A stretch of DNA of 13,317 nucleotides from Epsilonproteobacteria bacterium UBA6211 (lineage in GTDB: Bacteria; Campylobacterota; Campylobacteria; Campylobacterales; Arcobacteraceae). This document shows, piece after piece, positions 7,152-13,317 of the stretch. Where the stretch lies: contig DISL01000106.1 of NCBI GenBank assembly GCA_002421845.1, forward strand, positions 1 through 13,317. The letters are read 5' to 3'. Every line of letters begins with the position of its first letter. Position 1 is the first letter of the stretch. The position numbers were made by a program, and so were the translations under genes. The notes under the pieces are model-generated. The model did not search any database. It saw only the letters and a program-made list of their open reading frames with translations, and was not told the DNA's origin.

Positions 7152-7809
7152 TATATCTAGTAGTTATGATTTACTAATTTTTCTTAAAGAACTTGATTTA
7201 CTCAAAAACTCACCTAAATTTTGGTGGCCTGAGTATGGAACTTTCAAAGTAGTAATAGGTGCTATTCTCACACAAAATACAAAATGGACAAACGTAGAAA
7301 AATCTCTATCGAATCTATATAATTTTATCCAAAAAGAGACTCAAACTATAGAAGATGACGAGCTTATAAGCTTTATTTCAGATATTGATACTTTAATACT
7401 ATCAAATCTTATAACTCCAAGCGGTTTTAAAAATCAAAAAGCACCTAGAATAAAACTATTATGTAAAAATATCGTAAATGATTTTGAAACATTCGAAAAC
7501 TTCCAAAAAAACGTCTCAAGAAAATGGCTCTTAAAACAAAAAGGGATAGGACTTGAGAGTGCAGATGCTATTTTATGTTATGCTTGTCAAAAAGAAAGTA
7601 TGGTAGTTGACAGCTATACAAAAAAGCTTTTAGAACATTACGGCTACGAATTTGAAACTTATGATGATATAAAAGATTGGTTAGAATTTGGAATTAATGA
7701 AAATTACGATAAAATAATTCAAAATTACGGTTTTAATATAACTTTAAATGAAATATATGCCAGATTCCACGGTAAAATCGTAGAATATATGAAAAAAAAG
7801 GATAGTTGA
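7141..7809 (+). CDS. magIII: MagIII-like 3-methyladenine DNA glycosylase (endonuclease III superfamily)
   Basis: 222 residues from the preferred TTG. It closely resembles Helicobacter pylori MagIII as I recall it: a WWP motif near the N-terminus, GAILTQNTKW, PSGFKNQKA, the helix-hairpin-helix LLKQKGIGLESADAILCYAC, then MVVDSYTKK, and a C-terminal ARFHGKIVEYMKK. The catalytic aspartate is D157 (MVVD), and K212 in FHGK corresponds to the carbamylated lysine reported for MagIII. The four-cysteine iron-sulfur loop of classical endonuclease III is absent, and the lyase lysine position (normally GVGxKTA) reads GIGLESA, both fitting a monofunctional glycosylase that removes 3-methyladenine in base-excision repair. 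Alternative label: generic endonuclease III. Overlaps the preceding gene by 11 bases and the next by 1 base (TGATG), so it is tightly coupled. Confidence 0.85.
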   Translation: MKIDISSSYDLLIFLKELDLLKNSPKFWWPEYGTFKVVIGAILTQNTKWTNVEKSLSNLYNFIQKETQTIEDDELISFISDIDTLILSNLITPSGFKNQKAPRIKLLCKNIVNDFETFENFQKNVSRKWLLKQKGIGLESADAILCYACQKESMVVDSYTKKLLEHYGYEFETYDDIKDWLEFGINENYDKIIQNYGFNITLNEIYARFHGKIVEYMKKKDS

Positions 7810-8600
7810 TGATTATTATTCCTCAAACAAAAGGCGGTGTTGGAAAAAGTACCGTAGCTATGCAGGTAATTGCCCCTTATCTTTATAAAAAACACGGTAA
7901 GAAAATCACTTACATAGAAATAGACGATGAAAATAACGATAGTCAATCATTTACTAGAACAGAGATAGTAAACAAAAGAATGTTAAGTACAAATAAATTA
8001 AGTGAACTAGACGAGCTTATTTTGATGGATGACAATCACCAAGTTATAGTTGATGTTGGTGGAAACAAAACTTCATCACTTGTACTTGAAGAGATAAAAA
8101 AGGTAGGATCATTCGGTAACGTCAAATGGATTATACCTCTAGGAGACGGTGAACTAGACGGTAAAAATGCCATAGCTACTATGAAAAAGATAAGAAAAAT
8201 AGAAGAAAACTCTCAAAACAATATGCTTTTTGCACTCAATCGTGCCATAAGTACGGAGCCTGATTATTTACAAGAGCAGTTTATCAACTTTTTTGGACAC
8301 AAATATCTTCAAAGCAACTCGGTACTTTGCGATTTTGTAAAAGACCCTAAATATTTTGCCGTCAAAAACGACAAAATAATAACTATGAGTAGATATTTAG
8401 GTAGTACGGTTTGGGAAATGGCTCACAATAATACAAACTTCACTCAAAAAGCTATGCAATGCAAAGAACTAGGTGATATAGAGGGTGCTAGAAAGTTCTT
8501 ATTTTTCAAACGTCTTCAAACTGAAGCAAAAGATTATGTTTTAAATACCTTAAATCAAATTTTTTGCTCACTAGATAATTGGATAGAGATTAAAAAATGA
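7809..8600 (+). CDS. ParA/MinD-like P-loop ATPase of unknown role
   Basis: 263 residues. A deviant Walker A, KGGVGKST (residues 8-15), carries the signature lysine K8 and K13 of the ParA/MinD/Soj family; EIDDEN (37-42) sits at the Walker A' position and VIVDVGG (D82) at Walker B. The sequence after A' (DENNDSQSF) departs from the DxDPQG of chromosomal ParA and recalls the StbB/TraL-type nucleotide-binding proteins of plasmids, although nothing else plasmid-like is nearby. No ParB gene or parS-like repeat is seen. The ATG at 7809 is preferred over TTG at 7806 because AAGGA (7798-7802) is 6 bases from it. It overlaps the small tail-anchored gene by 4 bases (ATGA). A two-component positioning or membrane-recruited ATPase pair is plausible; actual cargo unknown. 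Confidence 0.8.
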   Translation: MIIIPQTKGGVGKSTVAMQVIAPYLYKKHGKKITYIEIDDENNDSQSFTRTEIVNKRMLSTNKLSELDELILMDDNHQVIVDVGGNKTSSLVLEEIKKVGSFGNVKWIIPLGDGELDGKNAIATMKKIRKIEENSQNNMLFALNRAISTEPDYLQEQFINFFGHKYLQSNSVLCDFVKDPKYFAVKNDKIITMSRYLGSTVWEMAHNNTNFTQKAMQCKELGDIEGARKFLFFKRLQTEAKDYVLNTLNQIFCSLDNWIEIKK

Positions 8601-8845
8601 GTGATATGAGTTTTAAACAAGCAAAGGAGCTTATAGAGCAACTTGAACTTACGGAACTTGGAGTAAAACAAAATATAAACGGTCTTCAAAAGGTAAATGA
8701 AGATTTACAAAAAACATTTACATATCAAGAAAAAATTCTTGATATGATACCTAAAACAAACGAAAAACTAAACAATCTAAAGGTAATAGTAGGTATTAAT
8801 ATAGGTTTTGTTATAGGGTTATTAATAGGTAAATTTTTTCTATAA
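8597..8845 (+). CDS. Small coiled-coil protein with C-terminal membrane anchor
   Basis: 82 residues. Residues about 4-60 are a hydrophilic helix with heptad-like spacing (KELIEQLELTELGVKQNING), and about 62-81 are a single hydrophobic helix (VIVGINIGFVIGLLIGKFF) with glycines spaced for helix packing. The protein ends almost directly after the helix, so it is a tail-anchored inner-membrane protein with the coiled coil in the cytoplasm. The ATG overlaps the stop of the ParA-like gene (ATGA), implying coupled, perhaps stoichiometric, production; no strong Shine-Dalgarno is present. I recognise no family. Its likely partner is the ParA-like ATPase, for which it could be a membrane receptor or activator. 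Confidence 0.75.
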   Translation: MSDMSFKQAKELIEQLELTELGVKQNINGLQKVNEDLQKTFTYQEKILDMIPKTNEKLNNLKVIVGINIGFVIGLLIGKFFL

Positions 8846-8862
8846 ATTATTAAGGTAAAAAG

Positions 8863-9570
8863 ATGAGTAAACAACAAGAAATTATAACAATGTTCAACGA
8901 TATTGCGAAAACTTACGATTTGGCAAACAGAATCTTAAGTATGGGTGTAGATAAAAGCTGGAGAAGAAAAGCTTGTGATTTGGCATTTGGTTTTTACGAT
9001 AAAAATGAAGTTTCAAAAATAGTTGATGTTGCATGTGGTACCGGTGATATGATGATAGACTGGCAACAAGGTGCAATTAGAAACGATATAAAACTTCTTG
9101 AGATTGCAGGAATAGATCCAAGTACTGGTATGATGGAAGTGGGAAAACAAAAGATACCAAACGGTGTTTTTATAGAAGCAGGAGCTGAAAACCTACCGCT
9201 AGAAGATAATAGCGTAGATATTATCTCTATCACATACGGTATCAGAAACGTAGTACAAAGAAAAGAGGCGTGGAGAGAGTTCCAAAGAGTTCTAAAACCA
9301 AACGGTCTTGTTGTTATTTTGGAATTCACGAAAAATAAAAAAGAGTCTTTGTTAGACAATGTAACTGCGTTTTATCTGAATAATATCATGCCTACCATAG
9401 GTGGATTAATCTCAAAAAACAAAGAAGCTTACACATACTTACCAGAATCTATAGAGGATTTTATTACAAGTGATGAGTTAAATGAAGAATTAAAAGAAGC
9501 AGGATTGAAACCTCTATATACAAAAGGGTTTTCTATGGATATTTCTACACTTTTTATAGCAAGAAAATGA
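8863..9570 (+). CDS. ubiE: Demethylmenaquinone C-methyltransferase UbiE/MenG
   Basis: 235 residues, normal length. Family signatures are FNDIAKTYDLANRILSMG with VDKSWR (11-34), the SAM-binding motif VDVACGTGD (54-62), GIDPSTGMM (83-91), YGIRNV (125-130; usually FGLRN) and RVLKPNG (142-148). The enzyme transfers a methyl group from S-adenosylmethionine to demethylmenaquinone in the last step of menaquinone synthesis. Campylobacterota respire with menaquinones, so MenG activity is more likely than ubiquinone synthesis. The ATG follows AAGG (8852-8855) by 7 bases, and the gene starts 17 bases after the small membrane protein. Its stop overlaps the xseA start (ATGA), a coupling with no obvious biochemical reason. 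Confidence 0.95.
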   Translation: MSKQQEIITMFNDIAKTYDLANRILSMGVDKSWRRKACDLAFGFYDKNEVSKIVDVACGTGDMMIDWQQGAIRNDIKLLEIAGIDPSTGMMEVGKQKIPNGVFIEAGAENLPLEDNSVDIISITYGIRNVVQRKEAWREFQRVLKPNGLVVILEFTKNKKESLLDNVTAFYLNNIMPTIGGLISKNKEAYTYLPESIEDFITSDELNEELKEAGLKPLYTKGFSMDISTLFIARK

Positions 9571-10766
9571 CAGGTAACCTAAACCCTTTAACTGTCTCAC
9601 AGTTAAATACACAGATAAAATCTCTTCTTGAATCTACATTCGTATCTGTGTATGTGGAAGGGGAAATAAGTAATCTAACAGTACATAGTTCAGGTCATAT
9701 ATATTTTTCCATAAAAGATAAAGATTCCAATATAAGTTGTGTTATGTTCAAAGGAAATACTTACTCTTTGAAATTTAAGCTTGAAGTAGGACTTAAAGTA
9801 GTAATAAACGGTGCAATATCTGTTTATACACCAAGGGGTAGCTATCAGCTAGTATGTTCCAAAATTGAGCCAAGCGGTATCGGTGGACTAGCACTTGCCT
9901 ATGAACAACTAAAAAAGAAATTCAAAGATTTGGGATATTTTGATACAAGCCATAAAAAACAGCTTCCAAAATTCCCGCAGACTATTGTGATTGTTACGTC
10001 ACCTACAGGTGCTGCTATAGAAGATATGAAAAAAATTGCAGCTCAAAGATGGCCACTTACAAAGCTTATTTTAGTACCTACTCTAGTCCAGGGGGAAAAT
10101 GCCAAATATGACATAGTAAGCTCTATACAATATGCCGATTCTCTAAAAGCAGATATTATGATAGTAGGTCGAGGCGGAGGGAGTATAGAGGACTTATGGG
10201 CTTTCAATGAAGAGATAGTTTGTGAAACGATTTTCAATGCAAATACACCTATCATTAGTGCTGTAGGGCATGAAAGTGATTTTATGTTAAGTGACCTAGT
10301 AGCCGATGTCAGAGCCTCTACACCGTCAAATGCTATAGAATTATCGTTGCCTTCAAAAAACGATATGCTTTTTTATATTGAAGATTTAGCACACAATTAT
10401 GATAGATATTTTATGAATATTATAAATCAAAAAAAATTGATATTAGATAGACTGGTATCGCAGTTTCAACAAAACTCAATCCACATCAAACTTGATAATA
10501 TGCAAAACAACCTACTAAATATAAAAAATAATTTTCATACACTTCTTAATAACATATTAAACTCGAAAGAAAAAGAGATTAGATTTTTATTAGAAAACTT
10601 TATACTTAACGAGCCTTCGAAGAAATTAAATAAAGGCTTTATTCAAGCATTCCAAGAAAACAAGATTGTGAATTTATCAGACCTTGAAATAAATGATATG
10701 ATTGAGATGACTGATACGAAAATATACATCAAAGCACAAATTATAGATAAAAAAATATTGTATTAA
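9567..10766 (+). CDS. xseA: Exodeoxyribonuclease VII large subunit
   Basis: 399 residues, slightly shorter than the E. coli protein (about 456). An N-terminal OB-fold occupies about 5-100 (LTVSQLN, YVEGEISNL, HIYFSIKDK, VMFKG). The catalytic core includes ITSPTGAAIEDM-like VTSPTGAAI, GRGGGSIEDLWAFNEE (201 onward, R202, D209) and SAVGHESDF (H235, D238), the conserved residues of the XseA nuclease domain, followed by a long helical region that binds XseB, and a C-terminal KKLNKGF strand segment. With the small subunit XseB it degrades single-stranded DNA from both ends in mismatch and damage repair. No xseB is in the window. The start ATG overlaps the ubiE stop by 4 bases. Last gene of the packed operon; no clear intrinsic terminator follows. 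Confidence 0.95.
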   Translation: MTGNLNPLTVSQLNTQIKSLLESTFVSVYVEGEISNLTVHSSGHIYFSIKDKDSNISCVMFKGNTYSLKFKLEVGLKVVINGAISVYTPRGSYQLVCSKIEPSGIGGLALAYEQLKKKFKDLGYFDTSHKKQLPKFPQTIVIVTSPTGAAIEDMKKIAAQRWPLTKLILVPTLVQGENAKYDIVSSIQYADSLKADIMIVGRGGGSIEDLWAFNEEIVCETIFNANTPIISAVGHESDFMLSDLVADVRASTPSNAIELSLPSKNDMLFYIEDLAHNYDRYFMNIINQKKLILDRLVSQFQQNSIHIKLDNMQNNLLNIKNNFHTLLNNILNSKEKEIRFLLENFILNEPSKKLNKGFIQAFQENKIVNLSDLEINDMIEMTDTKIYIKAQIIDKKILY

Positions 10767-10768
10767 TA

Positions 10769-10797
10769 TTGTTGATTAAGCATTATTTCGTTATGAT
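10769..10797 (+). promoter_or_regulatory. Candidate sigma-70 promoter for the transmembrane chemoreceptor
   Basis: TTGTTG (10769-10774) and TATGAT (10792-10797) are separated by 17 bases, about 30 bases before the ATG at 10827, which has GGAGA at 10816-10820. The 60-base gap after xseA is the first place inside the plus-strand run with room for a promoter. Confidence 0.45.
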
Positions 10798-10826
10798 GAT
10801 TAAATAAATTTAATTGGAGATAATAT

Positions 10827-13001
10827 ATGCAAACAAGCAGAAGTTCAATTGGTGCCAAGATAACAAAATACATGGTAGCCATAGGTGGTATTTTCGTAGC
10901 TTTAAGCGTATTGGTTAGTTTTATACTTATGAACAGTGTAAAAGAAGATGTTTATGCTTCAACTACTGAATTGATGGTTAGCAAAATACTAGCCGGTGAA
11001 AAAGCAAAATTTGATGTAGGTATAAGTAATGCCGTAACCATAGCTCAAAACGGTGAGATTATCAATTCTCTTCTAAATAACGACAGAGAGTTGGCGATAA
11101 AAGCCGTAGGTAAGATTTCTTCTAACATGAAAGAAGGCACTCCGTTTAAGAATATACAAATTCATATTCATACTGCTGACGTTAAATCATTCTTAAGAGA
11201 CTGGCAAGTAAATAAGTATGGTGATGAATTGGCGTCATTTAGACATACTATCAATAAAGTAAAAGAGACAAAAAAACCATTGAATGGCATAGAGGCAGGT
11301 AAAGCAGGTCTTGTAATAAGAGGTATAGCTCCTATTATGAGTAATTCACAATATGTAGGTTCCGTAGAGTTTATTCAAGGATTTAATTCGGTAGTAAAAG
11401 ACCTTGAAAAAGATAGTATTTTTACGCTTGTTTTAATGGATGAAAAATTTACGGCAGGAAGTTTCAAACAAGAGGACAAAGTAGGTAAATATCTATTAAG
11501 TCAAAACTATGTAAATAAAGAATTTTTACCTGTGGCTCAAGCCCTTGACTTTGATACTCTACTAAAAAAAGGTAATTTAAAAGATAGCAAATATTTTTAT
11601 ACATTTACAAATATTAAAGACTTTTCAGGTGCTGACGTAGGTATATACCTGATGGCAACACCGATAGAGGTAGTTAACGATTCCGTTGCAAAAAGTTCTA
11701 AACTAGTTTACTTTTTACAATTCATTATGATTGCTATGATTATAGTTATGATAGCGGTAATTATGGTTATGATAAGAAACAACGTAATCAATAAAATCGC
11801 ACTATTCAAATCAAGTTTTGTTAATTTCTTAGATTTCGTATCATTTAAAACTAACAAATTCAAAGAAAACGAAAATATACCTGATGATGAAATAGGTGAT
11901 TTATTGGAAAACCTAAACAACACAGCCATAGAGTTTGATGCGAGATTAAAAGAAGATATGAAGGTCATGGGTGAGATAGTTTTAGTAACAGACAAAGTAG
12001 AACAAGGTATCTACAAATGCTTGATACATTCAAATACACAAAACCCTATGATTAATACTCTAAAAGTGACTATCAACAAAATGATAATTCAAATGTCTCA
12101 AAATATGAATGATTTAAAGAATACTTTAAGTCACTATACCCATGATGATTTCAGAGTTAGGGTAACTATAGATAAAAGAATCAAAGAAGATATGAATGAA
12201 ATTTTAGAGAGTGTAAATATACTTGGTGAAACATTGGCTAGAAATGCAAAAGTAAATATGCAAAACGGTCAAATCTTAGAGGACAATGCAAATTCTATGG
12301 CTGCTTCTGTTGCAAATGTTGCACAAAAAGCAAACGAACAAGCAGCATCTCTAGAAGAAACGGCAGCAGCTGTAGAAGAGATTACTAGTATCACAAGAAA
12401 CAATGCGTCAAATGCAGTTTCAATGGCTACACTTGGGCATAAAGTAAAAAATTCAGTAAATGTTGGTCAAAACCTTGCAAGTAAAACTGCGACATCGATG
12501 GATGAAATTAACCACCAAGTAAATGCTATCAATGAAGCAATAGCAGTGATAGATCAAATAGCATTCCAAACAAATATCCTTTCACTTAATGCTGCAGTTG
12601 AAGCTGCAACGGCAGGTGAAGCAGGCAAAGGATTTGCCGTAGTTGCTGCGGAGGTTAGAAACCTTGCTTCAAGAAGTGCTGAAGCAGCTAAAGAGATAAA
12701 AGCAATAGTAGAACAAGCAACAGCAAAAGCAAATGAAGGTAAACAAATATCAGATGATATGATAAAAGGTTATGATGAACTTAATAACCATATATCAAAT
12801 ACCATCAAACTAATAGAAGATGTAAGTAATGCAAGTAAAGAACAAATGCAAGGTATTGAACAAATTAATGACGCTGTAACGATGCTTGACCGTGTAACTC
12901 AAGAAAATGCAAGTGAAGCAAATAACGTTTCTTCAATAGCTAGTGAAGTTCAAGAGATGGCTCAAAGCCTAGTAAGTGATGCGAAAACGAAGAAATTTTA
13001 A
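10827..13001 (+). CDS. Transmembrane methyl-accepting chemotaxis protein with periplasmic Cache sensor
   Basis: 724 residues. Transmembrane helix 1 about 15-36; periplasmic Cache-type sensor about 37-290 (SFLRDW at 121-126, KYGDELASFRHTI, P-x3-IEAGKAG, YVGSVEF), the same family as in the kinase at 3373-6348. Helix 2 (about 293-316) is rich in methionine (FIMIAMIIVMIAVIMVMI). HAMP-like segments follow at about 317-380 (DDEIGDLLENLNN) and possibly again to about 470. The cytoplasmic hairpin has its tip at about 575-620 (IAFQTNILSLNAAVEAAT, AEVRNLASRSAEAA). A Q/E-rich EETAAAVEEIT segment is a likely methylation site. It ends DAKTKKF, with no CheR docking pentapeptide. It should signal to CheA/CheW; the ligand is unknown, though related sensors bind small organic acids or amino acids. 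A structured spacer and a PAS gene follow. Confidence 0.94.
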   Translation: MQTSRSSIGAKITKYMVAIGGIFVALSVLVSFILMNSVKEDVYASTTELMVSKILAGEKAKFDVGISNAVTIAQNGEIINSLLNNDRELAIKAVGKISSNMKEGTPFKNIQIHIHTADVKSFLRDWQVNKYGDELASFRHTINKVKETKKPLNGIEAGKAGLVIRGIAPIMSNSQYVGSVEFIQGFNSVVKDLEKDSIFTLVLMDEKFTAGSFKQEDKVGKYLLSQNYVNKEFLPVAQALDFDTLLKKGNLKDSKYFYTFTNIKDFSGADVGIYLMATPIEVVNDSVAKSSKLVYFLQFIMIAMIIVMIAVIMVMIRNNVINKIALFKSSFVNFLDFVSFKTNKFKENENIPDDEIGDLLENLNNTAIEFDARLKEDMKVMGEIVLVTDKVEQGIYKCLIHSNTQNPMINTLKVTINKMIIQMSQNMNDLKNTLSHYTHDDFRVRVTIDKRIKEDMNEILESVNILGETLARNAKVNMQNGQILEDNANSMAASVANVAQKANEQAASLEETAAAVEEITSITRNNASNAVSMATLGHKVKNSVNVGQNLASKTATSMDEINHQVNAINEAIAVIDQIAFQTNILSLNAAVEAATAGEAGKGFAVVAAEVRNLASRSAEAAKEIKAIVEQATAKANEGKQISDDMIKGYDELNNHISNTIKLIEDVSNASKEQMQGIEQINDAVTMLDRVTQENASEANNVSSIASEVQEMAQSLVSDAKTKKF
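12558..12685 (+). repeat. Chemoreceptor tip segment, near-identical DNA to 2178-2305
   Basis: Second copy of the 128-base segment encoding the signalling tip. Outside this region the two chemoreceptor genes diverge quickly, so it is a shared domain rather than a recent whole-gene duplication. Confidence 0.8.
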
Positions 13002-13020
13002 AAGAAGGTGATGAGCTAAT

Positions 13021-13088
13021 GAGTAACTGAGGTACTAAGTCGGTAAGAGAATATTTTCTTACTCAGTACCTAAGTACCTTAGTCACTC
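13021..13088 (+). repeat. Strong intergenic hairpin between chemoreceptor and PAS gene
   Basis: Outer arms 13021-13036 (GAGTAACTGAGGTACT) and 13073-13088 (AGTACCTTAGTCACTC) pair over 16 positions with 14 Watson-Crick pairs, one G-U and one A-C mismatch. A nested stem GTAAGA (13043-13048) with TCTTAC (13057-13062) closes a short loop. No T-run follows, so it is not a standard intrinsic terminator. It starts 19 bases after the chemoreceptor stop and ends 15 bases before the Shine-Dalgarno of the PAS gene, a good position for mRNA processing, stability control or attenuation. Confidence 0.7.
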
Positions 13089-13095
13089 AGTACCT
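13061..13095 (+). repeat. Direct repeats ACTCAGTACCT within the hairpin element
   Basis: ACTCAGTACCT occurs at 13061-13071 and again at 13085-13095, with a third partial copy AGTACCT at 13073-13079. The inverted form AGGTACT is at 13030-13036. Any of the three copies can pair with it, so mutually exclusive folds are possible. Confidence 0.7.
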
Positions 13096-13115
13096 TTAAG
13101 AATAAGGAGAACAAA

Positions 13116-13317
13116 ATGTCCAAAGAAACAGTATTAGATGATTATGCATTTTTGGTAAGTGAAACAGATGAAAAAGGTATTATAAGATTTGCAAATGATG
13201 ATTTTTGTAAAATTGCAGAATATGAACTAGAAGATATGATAGGGAAGCCACACAATATAGTAAGACACAAAGATATGCCAAAAGCTGCATTTAAAGACCT
13301 TTGGGATACGGTAAAAA
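13116..13317 (+). CDS. PAS-domain protein, Aer/CetB-like (partial, C-terminus beyond window)
   Basis: 67 codons are visible. The ATG follows AAGGAG (13104-13109) by 6 bases. The protein opens directly into a PAS domain: AFLVSETDEKGIIRFANDDF, YELEDMIGKPHNIVRHKDMP, then AFKDLW. The RHxDMP motif and the AFKDLWDT helix are those of Aer-type energy-taxis PAS domains, which bind FAD in characterised members. No signal peptide or membrane segment is seen so far. It could be a stand-alone PAS protein like Campylobacter CetB, which works with a separate membrane chemoreceptor (CetA), or the N-terminus of a longer Aer-like receptor or cyclase; the missing part decides. It closely resembles PAS1 of the kinase at 3373-6348. 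Confidence 0.88.
   Translation, partial: MSKETVLDDYAFLVSETDEKGIIRFANDDFCKIAEYELEDMIGKPHNIVRHKDMPKAAFKDLWDTVK

Noticed and set aside
7809..8600. Chromosome or plasmid partition ATPase of a mobile element
   Set aside because: No ParB, parS-like iterons, replication, integrase or transposase genes are nearby, and base composition matches the neighbours.
8994..9359. Minus-strand open frame of about 120 codons opposite ubiE
   Set aside because: The plus-strand methyltransferase is certain, and the antisense product resembles nothing and is Ser/Ile/Phe-rich as expected from codon shadowing.
10741..10800. Terminator after xseA from AATATT inverted repeats
   Set aside because: The repeats are only short AT-rich matches in AT-rich DNA and cannot form a stable stem.
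13002..13030. Tiny open frames after the chemoreceptor (Met-Ser-stop at 13011 and Met-Ser-Asn-stop at 13019) preceded by AAGAAGG, possibly a leader peptide
   Set aside because: Two or three codons occur easily by chance, there is no regulatory codon run, and Shine-Dalgarno spacing is poor for the first.
13021..13100. Intrinsic terminator after the chemoreceptor gene
   Set aside because: The hairpin is strong but is followed by mixed sequence rather than a T-run, so I list it as a structured repeat instead.

Overview
The window looks like a chromosomal segment of a low-GC Campylobacterota (Epsilonproteobacteria), of the Arcobacter/Sulfurimonas type. This rests on the AT-rich composition and on several genes that resemble families typical of that group: a MagIII-type 3-methyladenine DNA glycosylase, Cache-type chemoreceptors without a CheR-docking tail, Aer/CetB-like PAS proteins with an RHxDMP motif, a CZB-domain soluble chemoreceptor, and an unusual plug-domain outer-membrane protein. 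Genus cannot be fixed from the sequence alone. There are no RNA genes, CRISPR arrays, insertion sequences or phage genes, and no gene-free stretch over 300 bases.

Layout. Bases 1-1299 (minus strand) hold the 5' part of a TonB-receptor-plug-like outer-membrane protein that runs off the left edge. A 188-base AT-rich divergent intergenic region follows, with candidate promoters both ways and a perfect TTGATA-N5-TATCAA inverted repeat. Bases 1488-10766 hold nine plus-strand genes packed with gaps of 17 bases or less, or overlaps of 1 to 11 bases, so probably one operon: (1) a soluble CZB chemoreceptor, (2) a CheY-like single-domain response regulator, (3) a Cache/triple-PAS membrane histidine kinase, (4) a YmdB-family metallophosphoesterase, (5) a MagIII-like DNA glycosylase, (6) a ParA-like ATPase, (7) a small coiled-coil tail-anchored protein, (8) UbiE/MenG, (9) the exonuclease VII large subunit XseA. 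After a 60-base gap with its own candidate promoter comes a transmembrane Cache chemoreceptor (10827-13001). A strongly structured 114-base intergenic region follows, then the start of a PAS protein that runs off the right edge.

How it fits together. The segment is sensory at both ends and housekeeping in the middle. The kinase and the second chemoreceptor carry recognisably related periplasmic Cache sensors, and the kinase's first PAS domain resembles the PAS of the last gene, so ligand and redox/energy inputs may feed both a two-component pathway and the chemotaxis array. The housekeeping block covers base-damage repair (MagIII), DNA end processing (XseA), cyclic-nucleotide hydrolysis (YmdB-like) and menaquinone methylation (UbiE). 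The least explained parts are the ParA-like ATPase with its tail-anchored partner, the plug-like outer-membrane protein, and the hairpin element at 13021-13095.
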